From contig JAJYXU010000002.1 of assembly GCA_021801605.1 (NCBI GenBank), positions 1 to 44,658 of the forward strand: 44,658 nt of DNA. The letters run 5' to 3'. The position numbers and the translations under genes are program-made. The notes beneath the pieces are model-generated. The model made no database searches, was not told where the DNA came from, and was given only the letters and a program-made list of their open reading frames with translations. Shown in pieces: positions 34,997-43,088 of this stretch. The stretch's first letter is position 1, and each line of letters starts with the position of its first letter. Origin of the DNA: Bacteroidota bacterium. GTDB lineage: Bacteria > Bacteroidota > Ignavibacteria > Ignavibacteriales > Melioribacteraceae.

Positions 34997-35674
34997 CTAT
35001 CTTTTCAATATCTCGCAAAAGAGCGATGATTCATGAATTTCCTCCGTTTTCACCTCAATATCATCAATTTCCGAAGTAAGTTCTTTGAATTGGTTCTGAC
35101 TCACTGTAGTTGCTGTAAATCCATCTTTGCAAACAATTGTGCCGTTAAATGTTTTTTCATAATCAATTTCACCCAATAAACCGGCATCAGATTGTAATTT
35201 GAACCACTCTAAACGATCATTCCAAAATTTTTCAGAATAGCTTGAGAAAAGAACAATTCCGTTAGGCTTAGTTACGCGCAAACTTTCTAGGATAAGTTCT
35301 TTCTGATTAACATGAAAAGCAGAAATACCATTTTGTATGCAAACAACAACATCAAAAATATTATCTGGAAAAGAGAGTTGAACTGCATTCATTTGAACAA
35401 AAAAGCAATTTGAAATTTTACCGAACATTTCTTTTCCAAGCAGTAAACTTGAATGGGAAGTATCAATACCAAAAACAGACTTAGCTTTTTTAGAAAGGGA
35501 TGGGAAAATACGGCCGTAACCGCAGCCGAGTTCTAAGACCAAATTACTAGAACGAATATTTTGGAGAACATAAATGACCTCTGCTTTCAAATATTCTTTT
35601 ACCCGTTGAGGAGCGATTTGGTAAGCCAGCTTTAATCTTTCGGCAGAAAGTTTTTTCTGATAATAATCAGTCAT
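34997..35674 (-). CDS. Class I SAM-dependent methyltransferase
   Basis: A 225-residue methyltransferase. The SAM-binding motif I is LVLELGCGYGRIFPSL near residue 50, motif II ends in FGIDTSHSSL, and post-motif sequences NIFDVVVCIQNGISAF and LRVTKPNGIVLFSSYS complete the Rossmann pattern of the Methyltransf_11/25 group. The substrate is unknown. The ATG overlaps the stop (TGA) of a 17-codon fragment derived from the RAYT 5' end, which could make translation depend on that short leader. Confidence 0.88.
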   Translation of the reverse strand: MTDYYQKKLSAERLKLAYQIAPQRVKEYLKAEVIYVLQNIRSSNLVLELGCGYGRIFPSLSKKAKSVFGIDTSHSSLLLGKEMFGKISNCFFVQMNAVQLSFPDNIFDVVVCIQNGISAFHVNQKELILESLRVTKPNGIVLFSSYSEKFWNDRLEWFKLQSDAGLLGEIDYEKTFNGTIVCKDGFTATTVSQNQFKELTSEIDDIEVKTEEIHESSLFCEILKR

Positions 35675-35724
35675 ATAGCATCGTCAAAATTCTCTATTCG
35701 ATATTTGTTTTTATACAAACTCAT
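35671..35724 (-). pseudogene. Duplicated RAYT 5' end forming a 17-codon leader ORF
   Basis: MSLYKNKYRIE at the start is the same as the first 11 residues of the RAYT at 36376. The frame then continues NFDDAI and stops with a TGA that overlaps the methyltransferase ATG (ATGA). It is a truncated copy of the transposase start joined to unrelated DNA. Whether it is translated is unknown. Confidence 0.7.
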
Positions 35725-35774
35725 ATTTTTTGGGGGAGACTCGATAAATCGAGTCTCTACGTTATGTGATTAAA
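35692..35774 (-). repeat. Direct repeat: rmuC-tail end, palindrome and RAYT start, downstream copy
   Basis: This ~83-base unit matches 36344-36430: TTTAAT.ACnTAA, then GTAGAGACTCGATTTATC and its complementary half (GAGACTCGAT/ATCGAGTCTC, 35736-35760), a short variable spacer and the first RAYT codons. The two units flank the RAYT gene. Confidence 0.85.
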
Positions 35775-36376
35775 TTGTTTTCATTCGATGGCAATTCTTG
35801 CACATCTTTTAGCTTTCTGAATTTAGTCCCTGCTGGATTCTCTTCGTCTACTGCCCATTGGAGAGGATTAAGGTGAATGTATTCACGAATTTTTTGGAAT
35901 GATTTCTCGTTGTGAATTATATGTTCATAATATCTTGGCTGCCATGCAAAATCTGGAAATTGTAATGTATGGTGAATTTCATAAGTCGTTCTTCCCTTGA
36001 ACCAACGAATAATTTTAGAGAGAGATAGCTCTGAATACATTGGATTGTTTTTAATAAATGGTGTTTTTGTAGAGACTCGATTAATCGAGTCTCTACAAAT
36101 CGAATCTCTGTTGATAAAAATTATTCCATGTAAATGATTTGGCATAATCACAAATTCATCTAACTCCACATCTGTAAACTGATTCCTAATTTCAAGCCAA
36201 ATCTCTTTTACTTTTTCACCGACCTTGTTTAGTAAGATATTCTCATCACCAGCGTTCCCGAAATAAATACGCTTATCTTTTGTGCAGATGGTTACAAAAT
36301 AATATCCATACTTTGAATAGTCCCAAACTTCTAAACGTGTAGTCTCAATTCGATATTTATTTTTATACAAACTCAT
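35762..36376 (-). CDS. REP-associated tyrosine transposase (RAYT, TnpA_REP), with rmuC-tail C-terminus
   Basis: A 204-residue HUH-type single-stranded DNA transposase of the IS200-like Y1/TnpA_REP family. The HUH pair is His81/His83 in VIMPNHLHGIIF; the catalytic Tyr is in WQPRYYEHII (Tyr149 or Tyr150), followed by YIHLNP, the family signature. Residues 93-104 are encoded by a perfect 34-bp palindrome (36066-36099) that matches the palindromes on both sides of the gene; it falls in a variable loop. The last ~20 residues (FRKLKDVQELPSNENNLIT) resemble the RmuC C-terminus, not a transposase. All catalytic residues remain, so activity is possible. Confidence 0.9.
   Translation of the reverse strand: MSLYKNKYRIETTRLEVWDYSKYGYYFVTICTKDKRIYFGNAGDENILLNKVGEKVKEIWLEIRNQFTDVELDEFVIMPNHLHGIIFINRDSICRDSINRVSTKTPFIKNNPMYSELSLSKIIRWFKGRTTYEIHHTLQFPDFAWQPRYYEHIIHNEKSFQKIREYIHLNPLQWAVDEENPAGTKFRKLKDVQELPSNENNLIT
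36066..36099. repeat. Perfect 34-bp palindrome inside the RAYT gene
   Basis: TTTGTAGAGACTCGATT followed by its exact reverse complement. The core GAGACTCGAT/ATCGAGTCTC is the same as in the palindromes at 35736-35760 and 36392-36416. A further partial unit (AGAGATTCGATT on the minus strand) adjoins it. It keeps the reading frame. Confidence 0.95.
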
Positions 36377-36430
36377 ATTCTGGCGGGAGAGGAGACTCGA
36401 TAAATCGAGTCTCTACATTACGTTATTAAA
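36344..36430 (-). repeat. Direct repeat: rmuC-tail end, palindrome and RAYT start, upstream copy
   Basis: This is the copy that holds the genuine RAYT start (ATG 36376). The palindrome GAGACTCGAT-AA-ATCGAGTCTC (36392-36416) lies 16 bases before it, and the TTTAATAACGTAA end of tail copy 2 lies beyond. Confidence 0.85.
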
Positions 36431-36501
36431 TTTACTTCGTTACTCGGCAGTTCTTCAGCTTTGTTAAGCTGCTTTTCAGTTTTTCTGGAGGATTTTGCCG
36501 C
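36418..36501 (-). repeat. rmuC-tail-like module, copy 2
   Basis: The minus strand reads AAKSSRKTEKQLNKAEELPS then NEVNLIT and TAA, against AAKSSRKIERQLKDVQELPA then NEQIKLIE at the RmuC C-terminus. It follows the stop of the secreted-protein gene by two codons in the same frame, has no start of its own and ends at the palindrome before the RAYT. Confidence 0.85.
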
Positions 36502-36507
36502 TCTTTC

Positions 36508-36996
36508 TTATATGGCTCTAAAACTGTTAAAAATTTCCAAAGCAATTTGCTTCGCTTGTTCATTTCCTTTTTGCCACCATAAATATGCAAAAAACTTGAT
36601 TTCACCACCCAGCCAATCATGGAATGCAATTATCCAGTATTCCCACTCCGGAGTTTCATCGGCATAACAGTGCACCCAGTAGCATTCAAAATAATCAATA
36701 AAGGCATTATCCTCATCGAGGATATTTGACCCACCTCGTTCAATGAGTTTCTGATAAAATTCTTCCTCGCTATAATTATTTTGACCTGGCACTATTTGAA
36801 GGAAGGTTAAATTATCTCCGGATTCAAATAATTCGGAAGAACTTGTTCTTACTTCATGAGTAATGGGGACTGAAAATTTGAAACCGTATTGTTCCCATTT
36901 GAATTCTTTTGTGGTCTGAGCAAACGATTCGTGATGACCGCTGAATAAAAGCAGAAAAAAAATAGCTGAGGCAAAGAAGAGATTGAATTTTTTCAT
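36508..36996 (-). CDS. Secreted protein of unknown function
   Basis: A 162-residue protein with a signal peptide (NLFFASAIFFLLLFSGHHESFAQ). The mature part is acidic and rich in Trp, Tyr and Phe (FKWEQYGFKFSVPITHEV, DYFECYWVHCYADETPEWEYWIIAFHDWLGGEIKFFAYLWWQKG), compact and without transmembrane helices. It vaguely resembles small domains found in exported proteins of the same phyla, but I do not recognise a family. It lies between rmuC and the RAYT gene, directly followed by rmuC-tail copy 2. Confidence 0.7.
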   Translation of the reverse strand: MKKFNLFFASAIFFLLLFSGHHESFAQTTKEFKWEQYGFKFSVPITHEVRTSSSELFESGDNLTFLQIVPGQNNYSEEEFYQKLIERGGSNILDEDNAFIDYFECYWVHCYADETPEWEYWIIAFHDWLGGEIKFFAYLWWQKGNEQAKQIALEIFNSFRAI

Positions 36997-37075
36997 GAGT
37001 GACTCCCAATCTATTTTGATAAAGATGGTTTATCACGCAGAAACCAATATTAGAAGTTAATCGCTAAACGGAACG

Positions 37076-38362
37076 TTACTCTATTAATTTTATCTGTTCA
37101 TTCGCCGGCAGTTCTTGAACATCTTTAAGTTGTCTTTCAATTTTGCGTGACGACTTTGCTGCTTCGTCAATTGTATTGCTGGCTTCCTGAAGTTTCTTCT
37201 GGGTTTTGTCCAGCACATCTCCGAATTTTCCAAATTCATTTTTTACTACACTTAGAATTTTCCAAACTTCGCTTGACCGCTTCTCAATTGCCAAAGTTCT
37301 GAATCCCATCTGCAAACTGTTTAACAGTGCTGCAAGAATTGTCGGTCCTGAAACTACAACGCGATATTCGCGCTGTAAAAATTCGGCAAGACCGGGACGG
37401 CGTAATACTTCAGCGTATAATCCTTCTATTGGCAAAAACATAATTGCAAAATCTGTGGTGTTAGGAGGATCGAGATATTTCTCGGCAATTTTTTTTGCTT
37501 CACTTTTAATACGTGTCTCAATTGCTTTGTTGGCGTCGTTAATTGCTGCAATATTTGCCAAATCCTGTGCATCAATTAACCGCTGATAATCTTCTACCGG
37601 AAACTTTGCATCAACTGGAAGCCAGACAATTTCACTTTTTGTCAAATCTTTTCCCGGTAGTTTAATTGCAATTTCAACACGGTCGCTGCTTCCTTTTTTT
37701 GTGATGACGTTTTTTTCATATTGTTCGCGTGTAAGAATCTGGTCAATTAAATTTTCAAGTTGGATTTCACCCCATCCGCCACGTGTTTTTATATTTGAGA
37801 GGACATTTTTTAAATCACCTACACCGCGAGCAAGTTCCTGCATATCTCCTAATCCTTTATAAACTTGCTCAAGCCGGTCACTTACAAGTTTGAAAGATTC
37901 GCCGAGACGTTTTTCCAAAGTATCGTGTAATTTTTCATCAACCGTATGGCGCATCTCTTCCAGTTTCTTTTCATTCTTATCCTGAATTTCTTTTAGTTGA
38001 GATTCAACTTTCTCTTGCAGCTTATCAAACTTCTGTTCGTTCATTTGTGTCAGAGTATTCATCTGCTTAGCAAAAATATCGAGCTGATTTTTTTGTCCTT
38101 TCGAAATTTCTCCTATAGTTGAAGAAAGCTGCTCGCCCAGTTTAAGTATTGACTCATTAACTTCTTCGCGTTGTGATTTTGCATTCTTAGACGATTCTTC
38201 TCTATTACGTGCAATTTCATCACGGAACGACCGGTCCATCTTTTCAAACCCATGCATGATCTCGCTCTGACCACCTGATGGAATTTTTTTGTTGATTATA
38301 AAAAAGAAAATAATAACTGAGGTGAGAGTTATAATTGAAAGGATGATCAAGACTTCATTCAT
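37076..38362 (-). CDS. rmuC: DNA recombination protein RmuC
   Basis: A 428-residue RmuC-family protein thought to limit DNA inversions at short inverted repeats and related to nuclease folds. An N-terminal membrane helix (VLIILSIITLTSVIIFFFII) precedes a long coiled coil (residues ~35-160) and the conserved core: LKNVLSNIKTRGGWGEIQLENLIDQIL, VEIAIKLPG, WLPVDAKFPVEDYQRL, FAIMFLPIEGLYAEVLR, GPTILAALLNSLQMGFRTLAIEKRS. The C-terminal segment AAKSSRKIERQLKDVQELPA is native to RmuC and is the parent of the tail modules found at 36418, 35762 and 34738. Confidence 0.95.
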   Translation of the reverse strand: MNEVLIILSIITLTSVIIFFFIINKKIPSGGQSEIMHGFEKMDRSFRDEIARNREESSKNAKSQREEVNESILKLGEQLSSTIGEISKGQKNQLDIFAKQMNTLTQMNEQKFDKLQEKVESQLKEIQDKNEKKLEEMRHTVDEKLHDTLEKRLGESFKLVSDRLEQVYKGLGDMQELARGVGDLKNVLSNIKTRGGWGEIQLENLIDQILTREQYEKNVITKKGSSDRVEIAIKLPGKDLTKSEIVWLPVDAKFPVEDYQRLIDAQDLANIAAINDANKAIETRIKSEAKKIAEKYLDPPNTTDFAIMFLPIEGLYAEVLRRPGLAEFLQREYRVVVSGPTILAALLNSLQMGFRTLAIEKRSSEVWKILSVVKNEFGKFGDVLDKTQKKLQEASNTIDEAAKSSRKIERQLKDVQELPANEQIKLIE

Positions 38363-38479
38363 AGTTTTCCCATTAAATTAGGATTTGCTTGGAATTGCCA
38401 TGGCTTATTTATCAAATATTTTGTTATTCAGCAAATCAATTATTTCATAAATTTAGAAAGCAATTCTTGGAAAACGATA

Positions 38480-40951
38480 ATGAAGAGATGGAAAAAAATA
38501 TTAATTGGCATTTTAACATCCTTGGCATTAGTGATACTTGTGATTTTTACTCTTTCATATTTCATGCTAAAAAGATCTCTGCCTCACTATGAAGGAGAGA
38601 GAAACGTTAAAGGGTTACATGCTAATGTAGAAATTTACCGTGATGCATACGCTGTTCCAATGATTAAAGCCGGAAACGATGAAGACGCAGCATTTGCTCT
38701 TGGTTACGTTCATGCTCAAGAGCGGTTATTCCAGATGGATGTTGCACGCAGAGCCGGCGAGGGACGTCTTAGCGAAGTCTTTGGCGCCAAAACAATTCCG
38801 ATTGATCAAATGTTTAGAACAGCAGGCATTTACAAAAATGTAAAAGAAAATTTTGACAAACTGAATCCTATTTCTAAAAAAATATTGGAAGCCTATTCGA
38901 AAGGTGTAAATGCTTTTCTTAAGGAAGCCAAAGGAAATTATCCCGTTGAATTTGATGTGCTCGGCTACGATCCTTATCCATGGAAGCCGGAACACAGTTT
39001 GATAATTGCAAAACTAATGGGATGGGAATTGAATATAAGTTGGTGGACCGATCTTACTTTCTCACAACTGGTTCAAAAATTTGGTGTTGAAAAGGCTAAA
39101 GAATTATTACCGGATTTTCCGGAGAACTCTCCAACTATCATTCCATCTGATATTAAGAGTTTTGCTGCAATAACAAATGACTTGATGAAAGTAGACCAGC
39201 AATTCAGAAATTTTACTGGTTTCGTTGGCACGCACATCGGATCAAACAACTGGATTGTTAATGGTAAAATGTCGGCATCCGGTAAGCCGATAATTGCTAA
39301 CGATCCTCATCTTGCATACACAGCACCCGGAAAATGGTTCTTCGCGATGATCAGAAGCAACGATTGGAACGCAGAAGGATTTACAATTCCGGGTTTGCCT
39401 GCAATTGTAATTGGAAAAAATCAGAATATTGCATGGGCTATGACAAATGTTATGGCAGACGACGCCGATTTTTATGTCGAAAAAATTGATTCAGCGGGTA
39501 AAAATTATTTTCTAAATGGAATGTGGAAACCTCTAACTATTCAGAAGGACACAATTCACGTTAAAGATTCTTCTAGTGTTATTTATGAAATAAAACGAAC
39601 ACATCGTGGACCAATTATAACAGATATTCATCCATTCAAAGTTATGTATCCAAACACGGGAGTGCAGACAGCACAGATGAGTATGCGATGGGCCGGACAA
39701 GAATTTAGCGATGAAATGTTTGCAGTAGTGTCTGTTAACAAATCGAAAAATTGGAATGAATTCCAAAATGCAGTTCGCTACTTTACTGTACCCGGGCAAA
39801 ATTTTGTTTACGGCGATAAAGATGGAAATATTGGATACATCTGCGCGGCAAAACTACCAATACGAGCTTTCAACAGTTCAACATTAATTAATGATGGAAC
39901 AACAGATGCAAATGATTGGAAAGGATTTGTCCCCTATGAAGAGATGCCGAAGTTATTTAATCCGCCCCAAAATTTTATTGCCTCAGCCAACAATAAAACA
40001 ATTCAGAATTTCAGGTATCATATTTCAAATATCTGGGAGCCGTCATCGCGCATCGAAAGAATTACTGAATTGCTTAACTCAAAACCAATTCAATCCAAAG
40101 ATGATTTCAAAAAATATCAGAACGATTTTGTTTCACCTTACGCAAAGAAACTCACCCATTATATAACTTCTGCATTTGATAGTGTGAAAGTTACAGACAA
40201 GAATCTGTTGCTTGCACTTGAGCTTTTTAGGAATTGGAATTTCGAAATGGATGCGGGAAGTCAAGTGCCAACCATTTATACACGCTTCTTCCAATACCTC
40301 ATCAAAAATATATTTGAAGATGAAATGGGAGACGATCTTCTTAAAGAGTATGTTTTTATAGCGAATGTTCCGTATCGGATTATTCCAAAGATGCTGGAAG
40401 AAAATAATTCCTCTTTTTTTGACGACATACACACAAGCCAAATTGAAACCCGCGACATCATAATCAGAAAAAGTTTAGTTGATGCACTTTCGGATCTTGA
40501 AAATAATTACGGAATGGAAATTAAGAACTGGCAATGGAGTGATGTTCACAAAGTTACTTTCAAACATATGTTTCATGATGTTTCTCCTTTGCTCGATAAA
40601 ATTGTGAATATCGGTCCGTTTAGTATCGGCGGAGATGGAACTACAGTTTTTAATACAGAATATTCTTTCCCGGAATTGTTTGAACAAACACATGACTTAA
40701 CAAAGCCGCATCGTTCTGAACCTTACTCAAACATTCTCGGTCCTTCTATGCGCTACATTTTTGATTTTGCCGATCCCGATCATCTTGAGTATATAATGCC
40801 GACCGGTCAGTCCGGACATTTCATGAGCGATCACTACAAAGACATGAGCGATATGTGGCTGAAAGGAAAATACATCAAACTTCCATTGAGAGAGGAAGAG
40901 TTCATTAAATCATCAAAGCAACTATTACTATTACGACTTTTGCCAGAATAA
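38480..40951 (+). CDS. Penicillin acylase family (Ntn) hydrolase
   Basis: An 823-residue N-terminal-nucleophile amidohydrolase. A membrane helix at the start (ILIGILTSLALVILVIFTLSYFML) is followed by the A-chain (IYRDAYAVPMIKAGNDEDAAFALGYVHAQERLFQMDVARRAGEGRLSE-type family core), a spacer, and the B-chain that begins at Ser255 in THIGSNNWIV, the autocatalytic cleavage site and nucleophile. NDPHL, GLPAIVIGKNQNIAWAMTN, FVYGDKDGNIGY and the late GGDGTTVFNTEYSF further support it. Substrates in this family include penicillins, cephalosporins and acyl-homoserine lactones; the one used here is unknown. Confidence 0.93.
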   Translation: MKRWKKILIGILTSLALVILVIFTLSYFMLKRSLPHYEGERNVKGLHANVEIYRDAYAVPMIKAGNDEDAAFALGYVHAQERLFQMDVARRAGEGRLSEVFGAKTIPIDQMFRTAGIYKNVKENFDKLNPISKKILEAYSKGVNAFLKEAKGNYPVEFDVLGYDPYPWKPEHSLIIAKLMGWELNISWWTDLTFSQLVQKFGVEKAKELLPDFPENSPTIIPSDIKSFAAITNDLMKVDQQFRNFTGFVGTHIGSNNWIVNGKMSASGKPIIANDPHLAYTAPGKWFFAMIRSNDWNAEGFTIPGLPAIVIGKNQNIAWAMTNVMADDADFYVEKIDSAGKNYFLNGMWKPLTIQKDTIHVKDSSSVIYEIKRTHRGPIITDIHPFKVMYPNTGVQTAQMSMRWAGQEFSDEMFAVVSVNKSKNWNEFQNAVRYFTVPGQNFVYGDKDGNIGYICAAKLPIRAFNSSTLINDGTTDANDWKGFVPYEEMPKLFNPPQNFIASANNKTIQNFRYHISNIWEPSSRIERITELLNSKPIQSKDDFKKYQNDFVSPYAKKLTHYITSAFDSVKVTDKNLLLALELFRNWNFEMDAGSQVPTIYTRFFQYLIKNIFEDEMGDDLLKEYVFIANVPYRIIPKMLEENNSSFFDDIHTSQIETRDIIIRKSLVDALSDLENNYGMEIKNWQWSDVHKVTFKHMFHDVSPLLDKIVNIGPFSIGGDGTTVFNTEYSFPELFEQTHDLTKPHRSEPYSNILGPSMRYIFDFADPDHLEYIMPTGQSGHFMSDHYKDMSDMWLKGKYIKLPLREEEFIKSSKQLLLLRLLPE

Positions 40952-41016
40952 ATTATTAATCAAAGAAGAAGTTAATTGAAAAAATATTAAATTCGTCTCA
41001 AACAAAATGAGCACCA

Positions 41017-41970
41017 ATGAAAGTAATAGAACATCTTGAGAAAGCAAAAAATACATTAATTAGTTTTGAAATTATTCCTCCAAAACGCGGCGGAAATATT
41101 AAACAGCTTTTACAAGTTCTTGAAGATATTGTAAAATACGATCCGCCGTTTATTGATATTACAAGTCATGCCGCAGAAGTTGTTTACGAAGAGACTGCTG
41201 CCGGTGGAATGCAGATGAAGATTAAACGCAAACGCCCTGGAACGCTTGGAATCTGCGCGCTCATTCAAAATAAATATAACATTGATGCTGTACCTCATGT
41301 GTTATGTACCGGCTTTACACGCGAAGAGACGGAGGATTTTCTGATCGAACTGCATTATTTGGGAATTGATAATGTTCTTGCAATCCGGGGCGATGACAGC
41401 GATTATAAAAAACCGGTTAAGTTTGGTCGGAGTATAAATGAATATGCGGTTGATTTAATTAAACAGCTCAATTCAATCAACAAAGGAAAATACCTTGAAG
41501 AAGGATTGTTAGATGCTCAACCGATGAATTTTTGTGTAGGTACTAGCGGCTATCCGGAAAAACATTACGAGGCGCCAAATCTTTTAACCGATATTAGAAA
41601 CACAAAAGCAAAAGTTGATGCGGGCGCTTCATACATTGTTACTCAGATGTTTTATAATAACAAAGCATATTTTGATTACGTTGATTTATGCCGCAAAGAA
41701 GGAATTAATGTTCCAATTATTCCCGGATTAAAAATTATTACATCTAAAGCGCACATTAAAACTTTACCCAAAAATTTTTATATAGATATTCCACAAGAAC
41801 TTGCCGACGAAATTGAAGCTGCCAAACCAGAACATGTAAACGAAATAGGAGTGAACTGGACTGCAAAACAAGTTGAAGAATTGTTGAACAAAAATGTTCC
41901 GGCAATTCATTTTTATATCATGCAAAGTTCTTCTCCCATGAAAATGCTCATGAAAAAACTAAAAATTTGA
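41017..41970 (+). CDS. metF: Methylenetetrahydrofolate reductase
   Basis: A 317-residue FAD-dependent reductase that makes 5-methyl-THF for methionine synthesis. LISFEIIPPKRGG, DPPFIDITSHAA, HVLCTGFTREETEDFLIELHYLGIDNVLAIRGD, FCVGTSGYPEKHYEAPN and the TQMFYNN segment are MTHFR hallmarks in the expected order. Length is typical of the bacterial catalytic domain with no C-terminal regulatory domain. It is followed after ten bases by the Gfo/Idh gene. Confidence 0.95.
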   Translation: MKVIEHLEKAKNTLISFEIIPPKRGGNIKQLLQVLEDIVKYDPPFIDITSHAAEVVYEETAAGGMQMKIKRKRPGTLGICALIQNKYNIDAVPHVLCTGFTREETEDFLIELHYLGIDNVLAIRGDDSDYKKPVKFGRSINEYAVDLIKQLNSINKGKYLEEGLLDAQPMNFCVGTSGYPEKHYEAPNLLTDIRNTKAKVDAGASYIVTQMFYNNKAYFDYVDLCRKEGINVPIIPGLKIITSKAHIKTLPKNFYIDIPQELADEIEAAKPEHVNEIGVNWTAKQVEELLNKNVPAIHFYIMQSSSPMKMLMKKLKI

Positions 41971-41980
41971 GTTAAACAAA

Positions 41981-43003
41981 ATGATCAATCCAACAACACG
42001 ACTAAAATTTTCAGATGCAATTACACGTAAATTAAAATGGGGAGTTGCAGGATGCAGCAGTTTTGCAGAGAATTCATTTCTTCCCGCATTGCAGTTAGCT
42101 CAACGAAGCAAATTGATCTCTGCTTACAGTCACGATTTGACTCGCGCCAAAAATATTGCAAACAAGTTTGGTGCGCCCAATGCATTTAATGATTTTGACG
42201 CTTTTCTCAACAGCGATATTAAAGCCGTTTACATCTCAAGCATAAACTCGGATCACTATTGGCAAGTTCTAAAAACTGCAAAAGCCGGAAAAAACATTTT
42301 ATGCGAACGGCCTATCACGTTAAATTCATCTCAAGCCGAAGAAATTGTTCAAGTCTGTAAAGAAAACAATGTTATACTTGTAATAAATCATTTACACCGA
42401 TTTCATCCTTTGGTGCAAAAAGCAAAGGAATTGATCGACAAGCAGATGCTGGGCAAAATTGTTTCAATCTCGGCTTCATACAATATTGATTTCGCACCGG
42501 ATAATAATTTCAGATTTAAAAAAGACCTAAGCGGCGGCGGCGTTTTGCGAGATCTTGGCTCTGAGATGATTGATATGCTTATATACTTCGGTGGTGAAAT
42601 TGTGGAAGTGAAAGCATTTATGGATAACGTAGTTTACAAAAGCGATGTCGAAGATTTTGCTTCGGCTCTTGTAAAGTTTAAAAATAGCGGCTACGGATAT
42701 TTCGACATTTCATACAATACAAAAAAAGCATACAATAGGATTGAGATTTTAGGATGCAATGGCTCAATCGCAATTGAAAATTTTTTGGGAAAAAGACATC
42801 TTGCAACAAAATTAATTATTGATCTTCAAGGGGAAGCAAAAAAAGTTTTTCGTAAGAGAACCAATAAATTATTATTCTTAATTCGGTCGGTTCAAAGAAC
42901 ATTTGTTAAACATGAACCCCCGCTTGTTACGTGCGGAGACGGATTAACTAACATACGTTTAATAGAAAAAATTGAAAAACAATGTAGTCAGGAAAAAAGT
43001 TAG
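41981..43003 (+). CDS. Gfo/Idh/MocA-family oxidoreductase-like protein
   Basis: A 340-residue protein with the Gfo/Idh/MocA two-domain plan: a Rossmann domain starting KWGVAGCSSFAENSFLPAL and an alpha/beta C-terminal domain (MLGKIVSISASYNID, GGGVLRDLGSEMIDMLIYFGG). The usual catalytic EKP motif reads CERPIT here, so Lys is Arg, and the usual D-x-G-x-H motif reads DLGSEMID, so His is Glu. The protein may therefore bind a cofactor without classical sugar dehydrogenase activity. The substrate is unknown. Confidence 0.85.
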   Translation: MINPTTRLKFSDAITRKLKWGVAGCSSFAENSFLPALQLAQRSKLISAYSHDLTRAKNIANKFGAPNAFNDFDAFLNSDIKAVYISSINSDHYWQVLKTAKAGKNILCERPITLNSSQAEEIVQVCKENNVILVINHLHRFHPLVQKAKELIDKQMLGKIVSISASYNIDFAPDNNFRFKKDLSGGGVLRDLGSEMIDMLIYFGGEIVEVKAFMDNVVYKSDVEDFASALVKFKNSGYGYFDISYNTKKAYNRIEILGCNGSIAIENFLGKRHLATKLIIDLQGEAKKVFRKRTNKLLFLIRSVQRTFVKHEPPLVTCGDGLTNIRLIEKIEKQCSQEKS

Positions 43004-43088
43004 TAGGAATCTGTAGTAAAATTTAGTTAAGAGTTTTTTCTGTATTTATGTTGTAAACCTTACCGCTCAAAACATGTTGAGAAATTAA

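Noticed and set aside
35736-36416. Three copies of one palindrome considered as a CRISPR-like array
   Set aside because: The copies are ~330 bases apart, the repeat is fully palindromic, and a transposase gene fills the space; there are no spacers or cas genes.
36432-36629. 65-codon minus-strand frame over the rmuC-tail copy 2
   Set aside because: It overlaps the secreted-protein gene in another frame, and the tail similarity lies in a different frame.
43004-43088. Gap before ddl checked for a tRNA or small RNA
   Set aside because: No cloverleaf, strong hairpin or terminator is visible.
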